This document shows positions 38,136-47,309 of a stretch of 64,000 bases of DNA, piece after piece. Made by a program: the position numbers and the translations under genes. The notes under the pieces are model-generated. The model saw only the letters and a program-made list of their open reading frames with translations, did no database searches and was not told the origin of the DNA. The number at the start of each line of letters is the position of its first letter. Position 1 is the first letter of the stretch. The stretch comes from Gemmatimonadaceae bacterium (GTDB lineage Bacteria > Gemmatimonadota > Gemmatimonadetes > Gemmatimonadales > Gemmatimonadaceae): NCBI GenBank assembly GCA_035606695.1, contig DATNEW010000043.1:1-64000 (forward strand), given 5' to 3'.

Positions 38136-38621
38136 GTGGCACGTGTGACAGGCGTGAAGGCCGGCGATCCGGCTCCTCATTTCGAGTTGCACGACGACCA
38201 GAACCAGCCGGTGTCGCTCTCGAGCTTTCGCGGCCGGCCCGTCGTATTGTTCTTCTACCCGAAGGACGACACGCCCGGCTGAACGCTCGAGGCGTGTTCC
38301 TTTCGGGACACCCTCCCTCGGTTCGAGGGACTCGACGCGGTGGTGCTGGGCATCAGCCCCGACACCTGGCGCAAACACCGAAACTTCAAGAAGAAGTACG
38401 ACCTCACGTACACGCTACTCGCCGACGATCAGCATGCGGTCGCCGAACGCTACGGTGTGTGGGTCGAGAAATTATTCTGGGGCAGAAAGTACTGGGGCGT
38501 CGCGCGTACGACGTTCGTCATCGACCGCGAGGGTCGCGTCGCGAAGGTATTCGAGAATGTCGAGCCCGAGAATCACGCCGTCGAAGTCGCCGAGGCGGTC
38601 GCGGCATTGAAACTGCGCTGA
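38136..38621 (+). CDS. Candidate selenocysteine peroxiredoxin (BCP/PrxQ type) with in-frame TGA
   Basis: The reading frame from GTG 38136 (GGAGGA just upstream) to 38621 gives 161 codons with one in-frame TGA at 38280-38282 (codon 49). Residues before it (VVLFFYPKDDTPG) and after it (TLEACSFRDTLPRFEGLD) match the peroxidatic loop of BCP/PrxQ thiol peroxidases, FYPKDDTPGCT. The TGA stands exactly at the peroxidatic Cys, and the resolving Cys 54 of the C-x4-C pair is kept. The downstream half (DTWRKHRNFKKKYDLTYTLL, then TTFVIDREGRV) is intact. Selenocysteine insertion is the simplest reading: recoding replaces Cys by Sec. Two hairpins lie just downstream. Alternatives are a sequencing error or a recent nonsense mutation (TGC to TGA). 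No Sec machinery lies in the window. Normal annotation would miss the first 48 codons. Confidence 0.8.
38289..38330 (+). promoter_or_regulatory. Candidate SECIS hairpins after the UGA codon
   Basis: Hairpin 1: GAGG-C-GTGTTCC (38289-38300), loop TTTC, GGGACAC-CCTC (38305-38315), 11 pairs with one bulged C; the loop begins 19 bases after the UGA. Hairpin 2: TCCCTCG and CGAGGGA (38314-38330) around GTT, 7 perfect pairs, loop starting 39 bases after the UGA with a G first. They overlap by two bases and exclude each other. Bacterial SECIS loops usually lie about 16-37 bases downstream and carry an early G, so neither fits every rule. Confidence 0.5.
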
Positions 38622-38623
38622 AG

Positions 38624-38719
38624 CGGGCGTATGGGGGCACGGGCGCCTGAGCGTATGACCCGCTGACGCCGATGCGCTCTTTCGTCCATACGCCTATTCG
38701 CCCACACGCCCATACGCCC
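38624..38719. repeat. Inverted 8-bp arrays after the peroxiredoxin gene
   Basis: GGGCGTAT-type units after the stop and ATACGCCC/ACACGCCC units up to the ATG of the next gene, which itself uses the CCCATG end of the last unit. Same octamer family as 37117-37214 and 44104-44162. Confidence 0.75.
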
Positions 38720-39277
38720 ATGAACCGCGACAACGACGTCCCGCTCGAGAAGAAGCTCGACGACCTCTACGAGCTCATCGACGGAATCGAGACCGCGATG
38801 ATCACCACGCGGCGCGACGACGGACAGCTCGTCTCGCGCGCGATGCAAACGCAGCGGCGCACCGCCGGCTCGGATCTGTGGTTCATGACGAACGCCGAGT
38901 CCGAGAAGTTCGAGGAGATCGCCAAGGACCCGCACGTCAACGTCGCGTACTATCGCGATCGAACGCGCGAATGGGTGAGCGTGAGCGGGCGCGCGATTCT
39001 CTCGAAGGACCGCGACTTGATCGACTCCCTCTACAAGCCGGACTGGAAAGCGTGGCTCGGCGACATGGGCGACGGCAAGCGCGACGGCGGCCCGCATGAT
39101 CCGCGTATCGCGCTCGTGCTCGTCGAAGCGGACAGCGTCACCTACTCGAAGAACAACCGTCCGATGCCGATCGTCCTGTTCCAGGTCATGAAGGCGATGG
39201 TGACGGGAGAACCGCCCAAAGTCGCCGACCTGCGCGAATTGCGGAAGGAAGAACTGAAGCGCGCGATGGAAGGCTGA
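38720..39277 (+). CDS. Pyridoxamine 5'-phosphate oxidase-like (general stress protein 26-like)
   Basis: 185 residues. AMITTRRDDGQLVSRAMQTQ, DLWFMTNAESEKFEEI and VNVAYYRDRTREWVSVSGRA follow the split-barrel flavin-binding fold of general stress protein 26-like proteins. They bind FMN or F420; the substrate is unknown. The start at 38720 lies at the end of the octamer repeat and lacks a ribosome-binding site. The longer upstream frame only translates the repeat. Confidence 0.85.
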   Translation: MNRDNDVPLEKKLDDLYELIDGIETAMITTRRDDGQLVSRAMQTQRRTAGSDLWFMTNAESEKFEEIAKDPHVNVAYYRDRTREWVSVSGRAILSKDRDLIDSLYKPDWKAWLGDMGDGKRDGGPHDPRIALVLVEADSVTYSKNNRPMPIVLFQVMKAMVTGEPPKVADLRELRKEELKRAMEG

Positions 39278-39279
39278 CC

Positions 39280-39387
39280 GTCATCCCGAGAGAGCGAAGC
39301 GATCGAGGGATCTAACGTCACGGTAGAACGGTATAGTGGACCGCCCTCGAGCCGTGATGCTAGATCCCTCGCTTCGCTCGGGATGAC
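39280..39387. terminator. Long imperfect hairpin (GTCATCCCGAG repeat) between convergent genes
   Basis: The left arm from GTCATCCCGAG (39280) through GAGGGATCTA (39314) pairs, with small loops, with TAGATCCCTCGCTTCGCTC and GGGATGAC (39361-39387). The central GTCACGG / CCGTGAT arms extend the stem. Related to the shorter palindrome at 21094-21120. Confidence 0.7.
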
Positions 39388-39400
39388 AACCTGTCAGGTG

Positions 39401-42007
39401 TTATTTCTTCGGATCGAGAATCTCTCCAATCCGATGGTCGACGCCGAGCAGATGCAGCCGCGTCTCGCGATCGGCCGCCTTGCCTTCGGCCGCGCGCACC
39501 TGCTCGCGCAGCGACACCAGCTCGCCGCGAATCTCCGACCGCGCATCTTCCGACAGCGTCACGACCGGAATGCCGAACGCCGCCGCCTGCGCGGCCAGCG
39601 CCGGGTTGAGCTGAGCGTTCAGCTTGTTGTTCATCTGCGTGAGATAGTTGTTTTGCAACAACCGGCGGTAGGCGTCGACCTTCGGCGCCCCCGTGTAGAT
39701 CTCCGACCAGATGCCATGCTGGAGCTCGTCGAGCATTTCCGCGAGCGTGTACACGTCACGCGGGTTTTTCGCCGTCGCGCTCTCCTCGATCAACTGATTG
39801 AGCCGCTGATCCTGGAGCACGGACTGGAGCACGCGATTCTGCGCGTTCCCGATACGTGTCAGCATGCCGTTCGCTTCGATGCGCGAGGCGATGTCCGGGC
39901 GAATCAAGTAGGTCGGCGTGGTGAACACACTGTCATTCAGGAAGTGCATCGCGGCGCGCTGCCGCTCCTTGGACAACGCCACGTATACCGGCCCGGGCTG
40001 CGATCCGGACTTGAACGTTTCCGTACCGCCGCCGATCATCGTCGCCACGTGGCCCGCTTCGGTCGCCCACTGGCCGACGGTGCGATCGTACAGCGCCTCG
40101 AGCAGCGAGTTGTCTTCATCGGTCCGCGTGCCCGCGGGCAGCACGTAATTCATGACGCGCGCGATGTTCCTGAAGCCAAGGCCCGTTGCCTTCACGGGAT
40201 CCGCATCGCCGACGGCCTCGTTCAGCGTGCCGTACTGGCCGAACGGATTGAAGCCCGCAAAGCGGAGCCACGGAATCGTATCCTGCTGGCGAATCCATGA
40301 CTCGAGCGTGGGACGCTCTTCATCCGGCGTGCGCGCCTGCGGAATGGGCTTGTAGCCCCACATGATCGAGTATTTATCCCACGGACCGACGCGCGGCAGG
40401 ATGTCGTTCAAGTCGACGTTGTCGCCGGGCTGCGCCACGTAGTTCATGCGCGAGTAGTCCATGATGCTCGGACTGTGCCCCATGCGATGCGTCCACGACG
40501 GACTGCGCAGCGAATCGATCGGATAGAGCGAGCTGCCGATCTGATCGTGCTGCAGGCCAAGCGTGTGGCCGATCTCGTGCGCGACGCCAAACTCCACGAG
40601 CTTTCCCATCAACGAATCAGGGAAGGGAATCGTGCGTGCGCGCACGTCGAGCGGCGAGGCCTGCGTGAAGTACCAATACTCCATGAGCTCGATCAGGTTG
40701 TGAAAGATCATCGACGAGCCGTTGAGCGTCTCACCCGTGCGCGGGTCCTGCACGCTCGGACCGACGGAGTTCTCGACGGTCGACGGCAGCCAGCGGACCA
40801 TCGTGTGGCGAATGTCCTCCGGTGACCAATCGGGATCGTTCTTCGGCGCTTCGCCGGGAATGATGCCGTCCTTGAAGCCGGCCGCCTCGAAGGCCGGCTG
40901 CCAGTCGAGGATCGCCTTTCGAATCCATGGCTTCCACTGCTCCGGCGTGTCCGGATCGACATAGTACACGATCGGCTGCTTCGGATAGCAGAGATTGCCG
41001 TCCTTGCGATCCGAGCACTCGAGACGCCAGCGTTCGATGTAGCGTTTGCGTTTCGCCACCTGCTCGTTCGTGCTGAAGTCGACGGTGCCGACGCTGAAGA
41101 AGCCGATGCGCTCGTCCGCGTAGCGGGGCCGCATCGGATGTTCGGGCAGCCGCACGATGCTCCAGTGCGCGACGACGCTCTGCGGCGACCGCTGCGCTCC
41201 AGGCGTGATCGGTAAGCCGGGAATCGCCGGGCCGCCGGCGGGCGTTCCGGTCTGCGTCGCTTCGACCTCGACGTTGTCCGGGAACGCGGCAAAGCGCTCG
41301 ACGTACGACCGCGTTGGATCGATGCCGTTCGGCGCCGGATTGCGAATGGCCGCAAACTCCGGAATGTTCGTCGTGAACAACCGCGTCACGTCGATGACCG
41401 CGGCGCTGTCCGGACCGTACGCATCGACGTTGAACACGGCGATGATAGGTCCATAATTAGAATTTTCTACCGAACGATAGACCGAGGTTCCGGTGTCCGC
41501 CGTGATCGCGAACGACGGCGACCGCAGGATGACGCGATTGCCGTTGCGCTCCCAGCGCAGCGTCCGCGACGCGAACTGGTCGCCGGCATACTCGCCGAAG
41601 CCCGGTGAGCCTGGCCCCGGCGTCTGATTCCCGGCGGCCGCACGCGCGAGGCGGCCTTCCACCAGCTCGTCCGTGTTCAACTCCTTCGACGGAATCTCGA
41701 AGTACAATCGGTCGCCGACGCGATGCACCACGAACAGGCCGCGCTTCGTCATCGACCCGGGTGTAATGACGCGGTTATAAGGGCGCGGCTGTGCCGGCGC
41801 CCCGGGAATGCCGCCGAGCGCGAGCCCGCCGCGCCCCGCGGTGTCCTGTCCTTGGCCGGTGCCGCCTGGTACTGGAGCTCCGGGAGCTGGTCCACGGCCG
41901 GCACTCGGCGACGGCGCGACGGGCTGCGGCGCCGTCGCGGCTTTCTGGGTGGTACAGCCCGCGACGACCATCGCCGTCGTCGCCAGGGCTGCAATGCGGT
42001 TTTTCAT
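39401..42007 (-). CDS. Zinc-dependent metalloprotease lipoprotein (DUF4953/DUF5117 family)
   Basis: 868 residues. Lipobox VAGC, then a long Pro/Gly/Ala/Gln-rich linker (20-75), beta-rich DUF5117/5118-type domains, and a catalytic domain with [12 protein letters not shown] (first His 477), the extended HExxHxxGxxH zinc site of metzincins. [15 protein letters not shown] supplies the downstream Met-turn candidate. An exported, membrane-anchored peptidase; the substrate is unknown. AT-rich codons cluster near 41446-41476. Confidence 0.9.
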   Translation of the reverse strand: MKNRIAALATTAMVVAGCTTQKAATAPQPVAPSPSAGRGPAPGAPVPGGTGQGQDTAGRGGLALGGIPGAPAQPRPYNRVITPGSMTKRGLFVVHRVGDRLYFEIPSKELNTDELVEGRLARAAAGNQTPGPGSPGFGEYAGDQFASRTLRWERNGNRVILRSPSFAITADTGTSVYRSVENSNYGPIIAVFNVDAYGPDSAAVIDVTRLFTTNIPEFAAIRNPAPNGIDPTRSYVERFAAFPDNVEVEATQTGTPAGGPAIPGLPITPGAQRSPQSVVAHWSIVRLPEHPMRPRYADERIGFFSVGTVDFSTNEQVAKRKRYIERWRLECSDRKDGNLCYPKQPIVYYVDPDTPEQWKPWIRKAILDWQPAFEAAGFKDGIIPGEAPKNDPDWSPEDIRHTMVRWLPSTVENSVGPSVQDPRTGETLNGSSMIFHNLIELMEYWYFTQASPLDVRARTIPFPDSLMGKLVEFGVAHEIGHTLGLQHDQIGSSLYPIDSLRSPSWTHRMGHSPSIMDYSRMNYVAQPGDNVDLNDILPRVGPWDKYSIMWGYKPIPQARTPDEERPTLESWIRQQDTIPWLRFAGFNPFGQYGTLNEAVGDADPVKATGLGFRNIARVMNYVLPAGTRTDEDNSLLEALYDRTVGQWATEAGHVATMIGGGTETFKSGSQPGPVYVALSKERQRAAMHFLNDSVFTTPTYLIRPDIASRIEANGMLTRIGNAQNRVLQSVLQDQRLNQLIEESATAKNPRDVYTLAEMLDELQHGIWSEIYTGAPKVDAYRRLLQNNYLTQMNNKLNAQLNPALAAQAAAFGIPVVTLSEDARSEIRGELVSLREQVRAAEGKAADRETRLHLLGVDHRIGEILDPKK

Positions 42008-42469
42008 GAGTGTGTAGGAAAGGGTAGGATCTGAACCTCGCTTTCCACACGAACCCGCGCAACTCGCTTTACAACTCGCTCAGCGGTTCACCCACCAACT
42101 CGCTGTCACGAGGACGATGTTGTCCGGCCGCGCCGCGAGCAGTGCCGATCGGTCGCGTCCAAGCTCGAGATCGCCGAACGCGGCGCTCGCCGGACCGCGA
42201 TACGCCCCCGACGCAAGGAACGGCCGCGCGTAGAGCTGGAGCCGTGTCGCTGATCGCGGTGACCACTGGGCGTGGTTATGAGAGATGTTGAACGACGGCA
42301 CGAACGCGCGCAGCGGCCCCTGGACGGGCGGCGAAGTCGCAACGTTCTGTGCCCGTGTACCTTCAAGCAGCACCTCTACCCGCACGCGACACCGCCGGAT
42401 GGGTCCGGGCGATGTCATTGACGCGTCACCGATCTACCCCTCGATCTGTCGCTTTGGCATATTCCTGAC
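42008..42469. other. Intergenic region with a possible gene remnant
   Basis: About 460 bases between the divergent metalloprotease and gcvT genes. Apart from the possible remnant at 42080-42300 I see no gene. No recognisable glycine riboswitch precedes gcvT, and the space next to its ATG is too short for one. Confidence 0.45.
42080..42300 (-). pseudogene. Possible remnant of a DUF5916-like outer-membrane protein C-terminus
   Basis: The minus-strand frame ending at 42080 contains FVPSFNISHNHAQWSPRSAT followed by RLQLYARPFLASGAYRG, which resembles the C-terminal barrel strands of DUF5916 proteins, and ends TASWWVNR. Upstream of about 42300 the frame looks random and has no start with a ribosome-binding site. 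It is probably a leftover 3' end; chance resemblance is possible. Confidence 0.3.
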
Positions 42470-43591
42470 ATGACAACCACCGTCCCTACCACAGGCGCCG
42501 CCGCTCTCAAGCGCACGCCGTTCTACGACAAGCACGTCGCCCTTGGCGCGAAGATCGTCCCGTTCGCCGGATGGGAGATGCCCGTTCAATACGCCGACGG
42601 ATTGATGGCCGAGCACAAGGCGGTGCGCGAGCGGTGTGGCGTGTTCGACGTCTCGCACATGGGCGAGTTCATCATTCGAGGCGATCGCGCCGTCGATTTC
42701 GTGAACTACGTGACGACGAACGACGTCGCCGCGCTGGTGATTGGCCAGGTGCACTACTCGGGCATTCTCAACGACCGCGGCACATTCGAGGACGACTGCC
42801 TCGTCTATCGCTTCGCCGACAAGCTCATGATGGTCGTGAACGCCTCGAATCTCGAGAAGGATCTCGCGCACATCTCGCGTCACGCGGCGCGCTTCGGCGT
42901 GACGATCGAAAACGTGAGCGACGACATGGGCTTGCTCGCGCTCCAGGGTCCGCGTGCGGCATCCATTCTACAGACGCTGACCAAAACGGACCTTTCAGCG
43001 ATCGGCTACTATCACTTCACGGAAGGCGAAGTGGCCGGCATGCCGATGATCATCTCTCGCACGGGCTACACCGGCGAAGACGGATTCGAGCTCTATCACG
43101 ACGTGCGGTATTCATCGAAGCTGTGGGACGCGCTGATGGCCGCCGGCGACGTCACTCCCGCCGGCCTCGGCGCGCGCGACACGTTGCGCTTGGAGATGGG
43201 GATGGCGCTGTATGGAAACGACATCGACGACACGGTGACGCCGCTCGAGGCGAATCTCGCGTGGCTCGTGAAGCTCAAGAAGGGCGAGTTCGTGGGCAGC
43301 TCCGTGCTCAACGAGCAGAAGGCCAACGGCATCAAGAAGAAGCTCGTCGGATTCACCCTCGGCGACCGCAGCATTGCGCGGCATGGATATCCCGTGTTTG
43401 CGAATGGTGCGGCGAGCGGCGTGGTGTGCAGCGGCACGATGAGTCCGACATTGGGCATTCCGATCGGCACGGCGTATTTGCCGGCGGAGCTCGCGAAGGA
43501 AGGGAACACCTTCGAGGTGGAGATTCGCGGCAAGCGGGTGCCGGCGACGGTGGTGAAACCGCCGTTCTATAAGGAGGCGTCGCATCTGTGA
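42470..43591 (+). CDS. gcvT: Glycine cleavage system T protein (aminomethyltransferase)
   Basis: 373 residues. Transfers the methylene group from lipoyl-bound aminomethyl to tetrahydrofolate. TPFYDKHVALGAKIVPFAGW, CGVFDVSHMGEF, DDCLVYRFADKLMMVVNASN and GLGARDTLRLEMGMALYGND are family hallmarks. The GcvH and GcvP genes are not in the window. mogA follows after a short octamer array. Confidence 0.96.
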   Translation: MTTTVPTTGAAALKRTPFYDKHVALGAKIVPFAGWEMPVQYADGLMAEHKAVRERCGVFDVSHMGEFIIRGDRAVDFVNYVTTNDVAALVIGQVHYSGILNDRGTFEDDCLVYRFADKLMMVVNASNLEKDLAHISRHAARFGVTIENVSDDMGLLALQGPRAASILQTLTKTDLSAIGYYHFTEGEVAGMPMIISRTGYTGEDGFELYHDVRYSSKLWDALMAAGDVTPAGLGARDTLRLEMGMALYGNDIDDTVTPLEANLAWLVKLKKGEFVGSSVLNEQKANGIKKKLVGFTLGDRSIARHGYPVFANGAASGVVCSGTMSPTLGIPIGTAYLPAELAKEGNTFEVEIRGKRVPATVVKPPFYKEASHL

Positions 43592-43593
43592 GG

Positions 43594-43622
43594 GGCGTCG
43601 GGGCGACGGGGCGATAGGGCGA
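43594..43622. repeat. 8-bp tandem array between gcvT and mogA
   Basis: Four GGGGCGNN units (GGGGCGTC, GGGGCGAC, GGGGCGAT, AGGGCGAA) between the gcvT stop and the mogA ATG. Inverted with respect to the array at 44104-44162, so the two flank mogA. Confidence 0.8.
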
Positions 43623-43623
43623 A

Positions 43624-44103
43624 ATGCGCATCGCGATACTGACCGTCTCTGACGCCGGTGCGCGCGGCGAGCGCGCGGACACCTCTGGCGACGCCGTCGC
43701 TGAATGGGCGGCTGCGCGCACGTATGCCGTGGCGGCGCGATCGCTCGTGCCTGATGACACCGTGCCGATCGTCTCTGCACTTACGCAGTGGTGCGATGCG
43801 GATGTCGCGGATCTCGTCATCACGACCGGCGGCACCGGACTCGGTCCGCGCGACACCACGCCCGAGGCGACGCGCGCCGTGCTCGAGCGCGAGGCCGAGG
43901 GCATCGCGGAGCGTATTAGAGTTTTGTCATTGACGACGTTTCCGCGCGCCGCGCTGTCGCGCGGCGTCGCTGGCACGCGTAAGAAAACTCTAATAATCAA
44001 TCTGCCGGGTTCGCCAGGGGGTGTGAAAGACGGCCTCGCGGCCTTGGAGCCGATCATCGATCACGCCGTGGCCGTGCTACGCGCGGAGCGTTTCGATCAT
44101 TAA
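43624..44103 (+). CDS. mogA: Molybdopterin adenylyltransferase, MogA/MoaB type
   Basis: 159 residues. Activates molybdopterin by adenylation before molybdenum insertion. MRIAILTVSDAGARGER, the TTGGTGLGPRDTTPEAT nucleotide/pterin loop and LPGSPGGVKDGL are characteristic. MogA versus MoaB cannot be separated by eye. The gene holds an 11-bp inverted repeat in AT-rich rare codons (43915-43925 and 43984-43994) enclosing a GC-rich hairpin. Confidence 0.92.
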   Translation: MRIAILTVSDAGARGERADTSGDAVAEWAAARTYAVAARSLVPDDTVPIVSALTQWCDADVADLVITTGGTGLGPRDTTPEATRAVLEREAEGIAERIRVLSLTTFPRAALSRGVAGTRKKTLIINLPGSPGGVKDGLAALEPIIDHAVAVLRAERFDH

Positions 44104-44162
44104 CGCCGCCCATACGCCCATGCGCCCATACGCCTGTACGCCCGCTGTTCAGACGCCCCGCC
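44104..44162. repeat. 8-bp tandem array between mogA and the sigma-54 activator gene
   Basis: CCCATACG, CCCATGCG, CCCATACG, CCTGTACG units, then CGCCC fragments, ending two bases before the next ATG. Confidence 0.8.
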
Positions 44163-44163
44163 A

Positions 44164-45765
44164 ATGAAAGTTTTGCTCACGTTGCAGGACGTCGAACCCG
44201 CCGTTCGCGTCAACGCGCTGCTCGAGCGCGAGGGCGTCGATACCGCGCTCGTGTCGCCGCTCGACGACATTCGCGCGGCGCTCAGGCGCGAGAAGCCGGA
44301 CATCATCGTCTTCAGCGGTGAGCTGAGCGATCCCGCGACGCTCGCGATCCTCCGCGAGCAATTGTGGAATGGCGCGGCGGCGGTTGGTTTGGCCGACGTC
44401 GCCGACCCCGTGCAGCTCGAGCGGCTCCGCGCACTCGGCTTCGTCGATCTGTTCGCGAAGCCGGTGAACCCTGAAGAAGTCGTTGGCGCGCTTCGGCGCA
44501 TTCTCGAGCGCCGGCGGCTGCAGCAGCTCACCGGCTTGATCGGCGAGAGCGACCGCATGCGCGAAGTCATGGTGCAGGTCGAGCAGATGGCGCCGGTCTC
44601 GAGCACCGTGTTGATCGAGGGCGAGAGCGGTACCGGCAAGGAGCTCGTCGCGCGCGCGATTCGCGTGCTGAGCAATCGCCGCAACAAGCCGTTCATCGCG
44701 GTGAATGTCGGCGCACTGCCCGAGACCTTGCTCGAGAGCGAGTTGTTCGGTCACGAGAAGGGTGCGTTCACCGGCGCCGCGGAGCGTCGATTGGGGCGCT
44801 TCGAGCTGGCGGACAGCGGAACGTTGTTTCTCGACGAGATCGGCGAGATTCCGAGCGCGACCCAGGTGAAGCTCCTTCGCGTGCTCGAGGAGCGCGAGTT
44901 CATGCGCGTCGGCGGCACGCAGCCGATTCGCGTGGATGTGCGGGTGATCGCGGCGACGAATCAGCCGCTTCGCGAGCTCGTGGAGGATGGCCGCTTCCGC
45001 GCGGATTTGTTTTATCGGTTGAACGTGCTTCGCATTTATCTGCCGCCGCTGCGCGAGCGCCCCGAGGACATTCCGATTCTCGTGCGACGGTTCATTCAGG
45101 ATTATTCGACGCAGCACGATCGAGCGTTCCGCGGAATTTCGGCGGAGGCGATGCAACTGCTCGCCGGCTATCCGTGGCCGGGCAATGTGCGGGAGCTGCG
45201 CAATCTCATCGAGAGCATGGTCGTGCTCGCTCCCGATCACGAGATTCAGCCCGGCGATCTTCCGCGACACATCCGGGAAGGCGGGACCGCTCGGCTGCTG
45301 CCGGTGCATGTGGGTCCGGTCGTGCGCGGGCAGGAAGGTGCGGCGGGTCGCGAGCTCGAGTTCATCTTGCGGAGCTTGCTCGAGCTCAAGCTCCAGGTGG
45401 AGGAGTTGCGGCGTCGCATGGATGACGATCGCGGCCCGTTGCGCGATGGATGGATCGGCGAGGCGCGAGTGACGTCGGCTCCGGAGGGGCACGCCGTCGG
45501 CGCCGGGAATGGTTCGAGCTCGGGCGGGAACGGTCCGACCATCGGCGCGATTCATCCGCTCGATCAGGCGCCGCCGCCGAACGTCGTCACGATTACGCCG
45601 GGTACGACGATGGCGGACATCGAGCGCGCGGCGATCGAGGCGGCGCTCAAGGAGACGCGCGGCAACCGCCGTCGCGCCGCGGAGATGCTTGGGATTGGTG
45701 AGCGAACGTTGTATCGCAAGATCAAGGAATACCGGATGCCCGAGGAGGAGTATCAGCTTGATTAG
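44164..45765 (+). CDS. Sigma-54-dependent activator with degenerate receiver domain
   Basis: 533 residues. N-terminal receiver-like domain (1-118) in which the phosphoacceptor Asp position is Ser 51 (PDIIVFSG) while the conserved Lys 99 remains (LFAKPVN). Then an AAA+ domain with P-loop GESGTGKE (153-160), the sigma-54 contact loop GAFTGA (200-205) and Walker [13 protein letters not shown] variable linker follows, then a Fis-type helix-turn-helix ([20 protein letters not shown]). It should activate sigma-54 RNA polymerase without phosphorylation at the normal site, perhaps by ligand or protein interaction. Targets are unknown and no sensor kinase is adjacent. Confidence 0.93.
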   Translation: MKVLLTLQDVEPAVRVNALLEREGVDTALVSPLDDIRAALRREKPDIIVFSGELSDPATLAILREQLWNGAAAVGLADVADPVQLERLRALGFVDLFAKPVNPEEVVGALRRILERRRLQQLTGLIGESDRMREVMVQVEQMAPVSSTVLIEGESGTGKELVARAIRVLSNRRNKPFIAVNVGALPETLLESELFGHEKGAFTGAAERRLGRFELADSGTLFLDEIGEIPSATQVKLLRVLEEREFMRVGGTQPIRVDVRVIAATNQPLRELVEDGRFRADLFYRLNVLRIYLPPLRERPEDIPILVRRFIQDYSTQHDRAFRGISAEAMQLLAGYPWPGNVRELRNLIESMVVLAPDHEIQPGDLPRHIREGGTARLLPVHVGPVVRGQEGAAGRELEFILRSLLELKLQVEELRRRMDDDRGPLRDGWIGEARVTSAPEGHAVGAGNGSSSGGNGPTIGAIHPLDQAPPPNVVTITPGTTMADIERAAIEAALKETRGNRRRAAEMLGIGERTLYRKIKEYRMPEEEYQLD

Positions 45766-45903
45766 TTTGATTTAATCTTGCGCGCCGGCCATATTGCCCG
45801 AGCCCTCAAAAAGCTCCCAGCCGGTCGACGCCGACCGTGACGACAATCGTTTGCTGTCGTCAATCCCGCGGACACTCTCCTGCCTTCCCGCTGGAGCCCT
45901 TCG

Positions 45904-46833
45904 TTGTCATTGCCAGCCAATAATTCCGCGCCCGTCGATTCGAGTTTGATCGCGGGAAGCGTTCTTCCTATCCAGCGCGCCGAGGATTTACTCGCGACGC
46001 TGCCTGGGGTCATTTCCGCGCGGATTGTCGCCGGCGCGAATGGCTCGGTCGAAGAGATTCACATCCTGACGACGACGGATGTGACGCCGAAGCAGACCGT
46101 CCGCAATGTCGAGAGCGCTTTGATCGCGCATTTGGGCATGCGGGTGAGCCACAAGAAGATCAGTGTGGCGATGAGTGATGATGCGAACCGTCCGGGTCGC
46201 GCGAGTCAGCCGTCGTTACAGCTGCCGACCGCGAGTGCGTCGTCGAGTGCGTCGTCGAGTGCGTCCTCCGCGCCGTCCGCGTCGAACCCTGCGATGGGAG
46301 CGACAGCCGCCGGCTCGGCGACGGGTGGGACGAAATCAGGCTCATCAGGCTCGTCGGGCTCATCGAGTAGCCCGGTGAAGCTCGAAAGCAGCTCGACGCT
46401 GTCATCGATGTCGTCCGTGACGGCCCCATCTGCGCCGACGAACGCGCAGCGCCGCCGCATTTACTTCGAGGATGTGGAGGTTCGTCGTTCGCGGAGTAAA
46501 GGTGTGGCGTGTCGTGTTACGCTGAGGAAGGGAGATCAGTCGTTTATCGGCGAGGCCGAGGGGCTCGAAAACGAACGTTTACGCATCGAGCTGGCGGCGC
46601 GCGCGGCGCTGGCTGCGATCAAGCAGGCGGAGAGTGACGATCGGGTGTTGGGGTTGGAGGGCTGCCGGACGATCGATGCGTTCGACAAGGAGTTCGTGTT
46701 TGTCGGCGTGACGACGCGGGTGGGCCGGGACACGTCGCTGATGACGGGGAGCGCGGAGGTTCGCGAGAGTCCGGAGACGGCGAGTGTGTTGGCGGTGTTG
46801 GATGCGACGAATCGGTGGTTGGATCGGGTGTGA
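45904..46833 (+). CDS. Two-domain conserved protein with Ser-rich repeat linker, unknown function
   Basis: 309 residues with a TTG start that has GGAG 9 bases upstream. The N-terminal domain (about 15-85: LPGVISARIVAGANGSVEEI, then HILTTTDVTPKQTVRNVESAL and KKISVAM) is a conserved domain seen in unnamed proteins. A 90-residue Ser/Ala/Gly linker contains in-frame 12-bp (46229-46268) and 9-bp (46337-46366) repeats. The C-terminal domain (about 178-309) has VACRVTLRKGDQSFIGEAEG and LAARAALAAI. The role is unknown. It is probably cytosolic, as no signal or membrane segment is present. Confidence 0.65.
   Translation: MSLPANNSAPVDSSLIAGSVLPIQRAEDLLATLPGVISARIVAGANGSVEEIHILTTTDVTPKQTVRNVESALIAHLGMRVSHKKISVAMSDDANRPGRASQPSLQLPTASASSSASSSASSAPSASNPAMGATAAGSATGGTKSGSSGSSGSSSSPVKLESSSTLSSMSSVTAPSAPTNAQRRRIYFEDVEVRRSRSKGVACRVTLRKGDQSFIGEAEGLENERLRIELAARAALAAIKQAESDDRVLGLEGCRTIDAFDKEFVFVGVTTRVGRDTSLMTGSAEVRESPETASVLAVLDATNRWLDRV
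46229..46366. repeat. In-frame short tandem repeats in Ser-rich linker
   Basis: GTGCGTCGTCGA-type 12-mers (about 46229-46268) and TCAGGCTCA-type 9-mers (about 46337-46366), encoding Ser/Ala and Ser/Gly runs. Confidence 0.7.
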
Positions 46834-47309
46834 GGCGTCTCGTCGGGTAGGCTGTGTTTGATTGAATTGATGCGCAAAGGTGACGGGTCGGACCCTAGCG
46901 GGCCGGCCTGTTCGGTTGTTTAGTAGGGTTGTGGGTGCATCGAAATGATGCGGGCGAGCGATGACGCTTGCGGTGCGGTGGCCGGCTGAGTGTGCGCCGG
47001 TTCGACGCACGAACAGGTTGGTGATCGCTGGCTGGCGCGAGGACGTGCCGCGGCGCGATGACGGTGATGCAGGTGTAGTTCCCACCTATTCGAATTTATT
47101 ACTTAGAAAACTTAAAAAACGACCCCCTCCCTCGCTGAAGCGAAGACGAGCGGAGGACACTTCGGTCCGAGTAGTTGAGCGGAGCTCACTTTGGAGCACA
47201 CGGCGACGTGTGACTGATGTACCAAGGGGGTGACGCGAGATGACCACGACACGCTGGTGGACTGGTATTCTTATTTGGGGCTGAGCGAGTGAAGGGGGTC
47301 TATTTTCAG
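46834..47309. other. Intergenic region, composition change
   Basis: About 480 bases with no convincing gene. The first half is G/T-rich with a GCATC-GAAAT-GATGC hairpin near 46937-46951. From about 47085 the sequence becomes AT-richer (TATTCGAATTTATTACTTAG, then AAAACTTAAAAAACG), which may hold the promoter of the HD-GYP gene. Confidence 0.4.

Noticed and set aside
38340-38621. Peroxiredoxin half as an independent gene from an internal GTG
   Set aside because: No ribosome-binding site, and the upstream frame with GGAGGA encodes the missing conserved half, so one recoded gene fits better.
39280-39387. Insertion-sequence ends or MITE
   Set aside because: No target duplication and no transposase; the position between convergent genes favours a terminator-type repeat, although a MITE origin cannot be excluded.
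46961-47233. 90-codon frame before the HD-GYP gene
   Set aside because: Random composition, no ribosome-binding site, crosses the AT-rich leader region.
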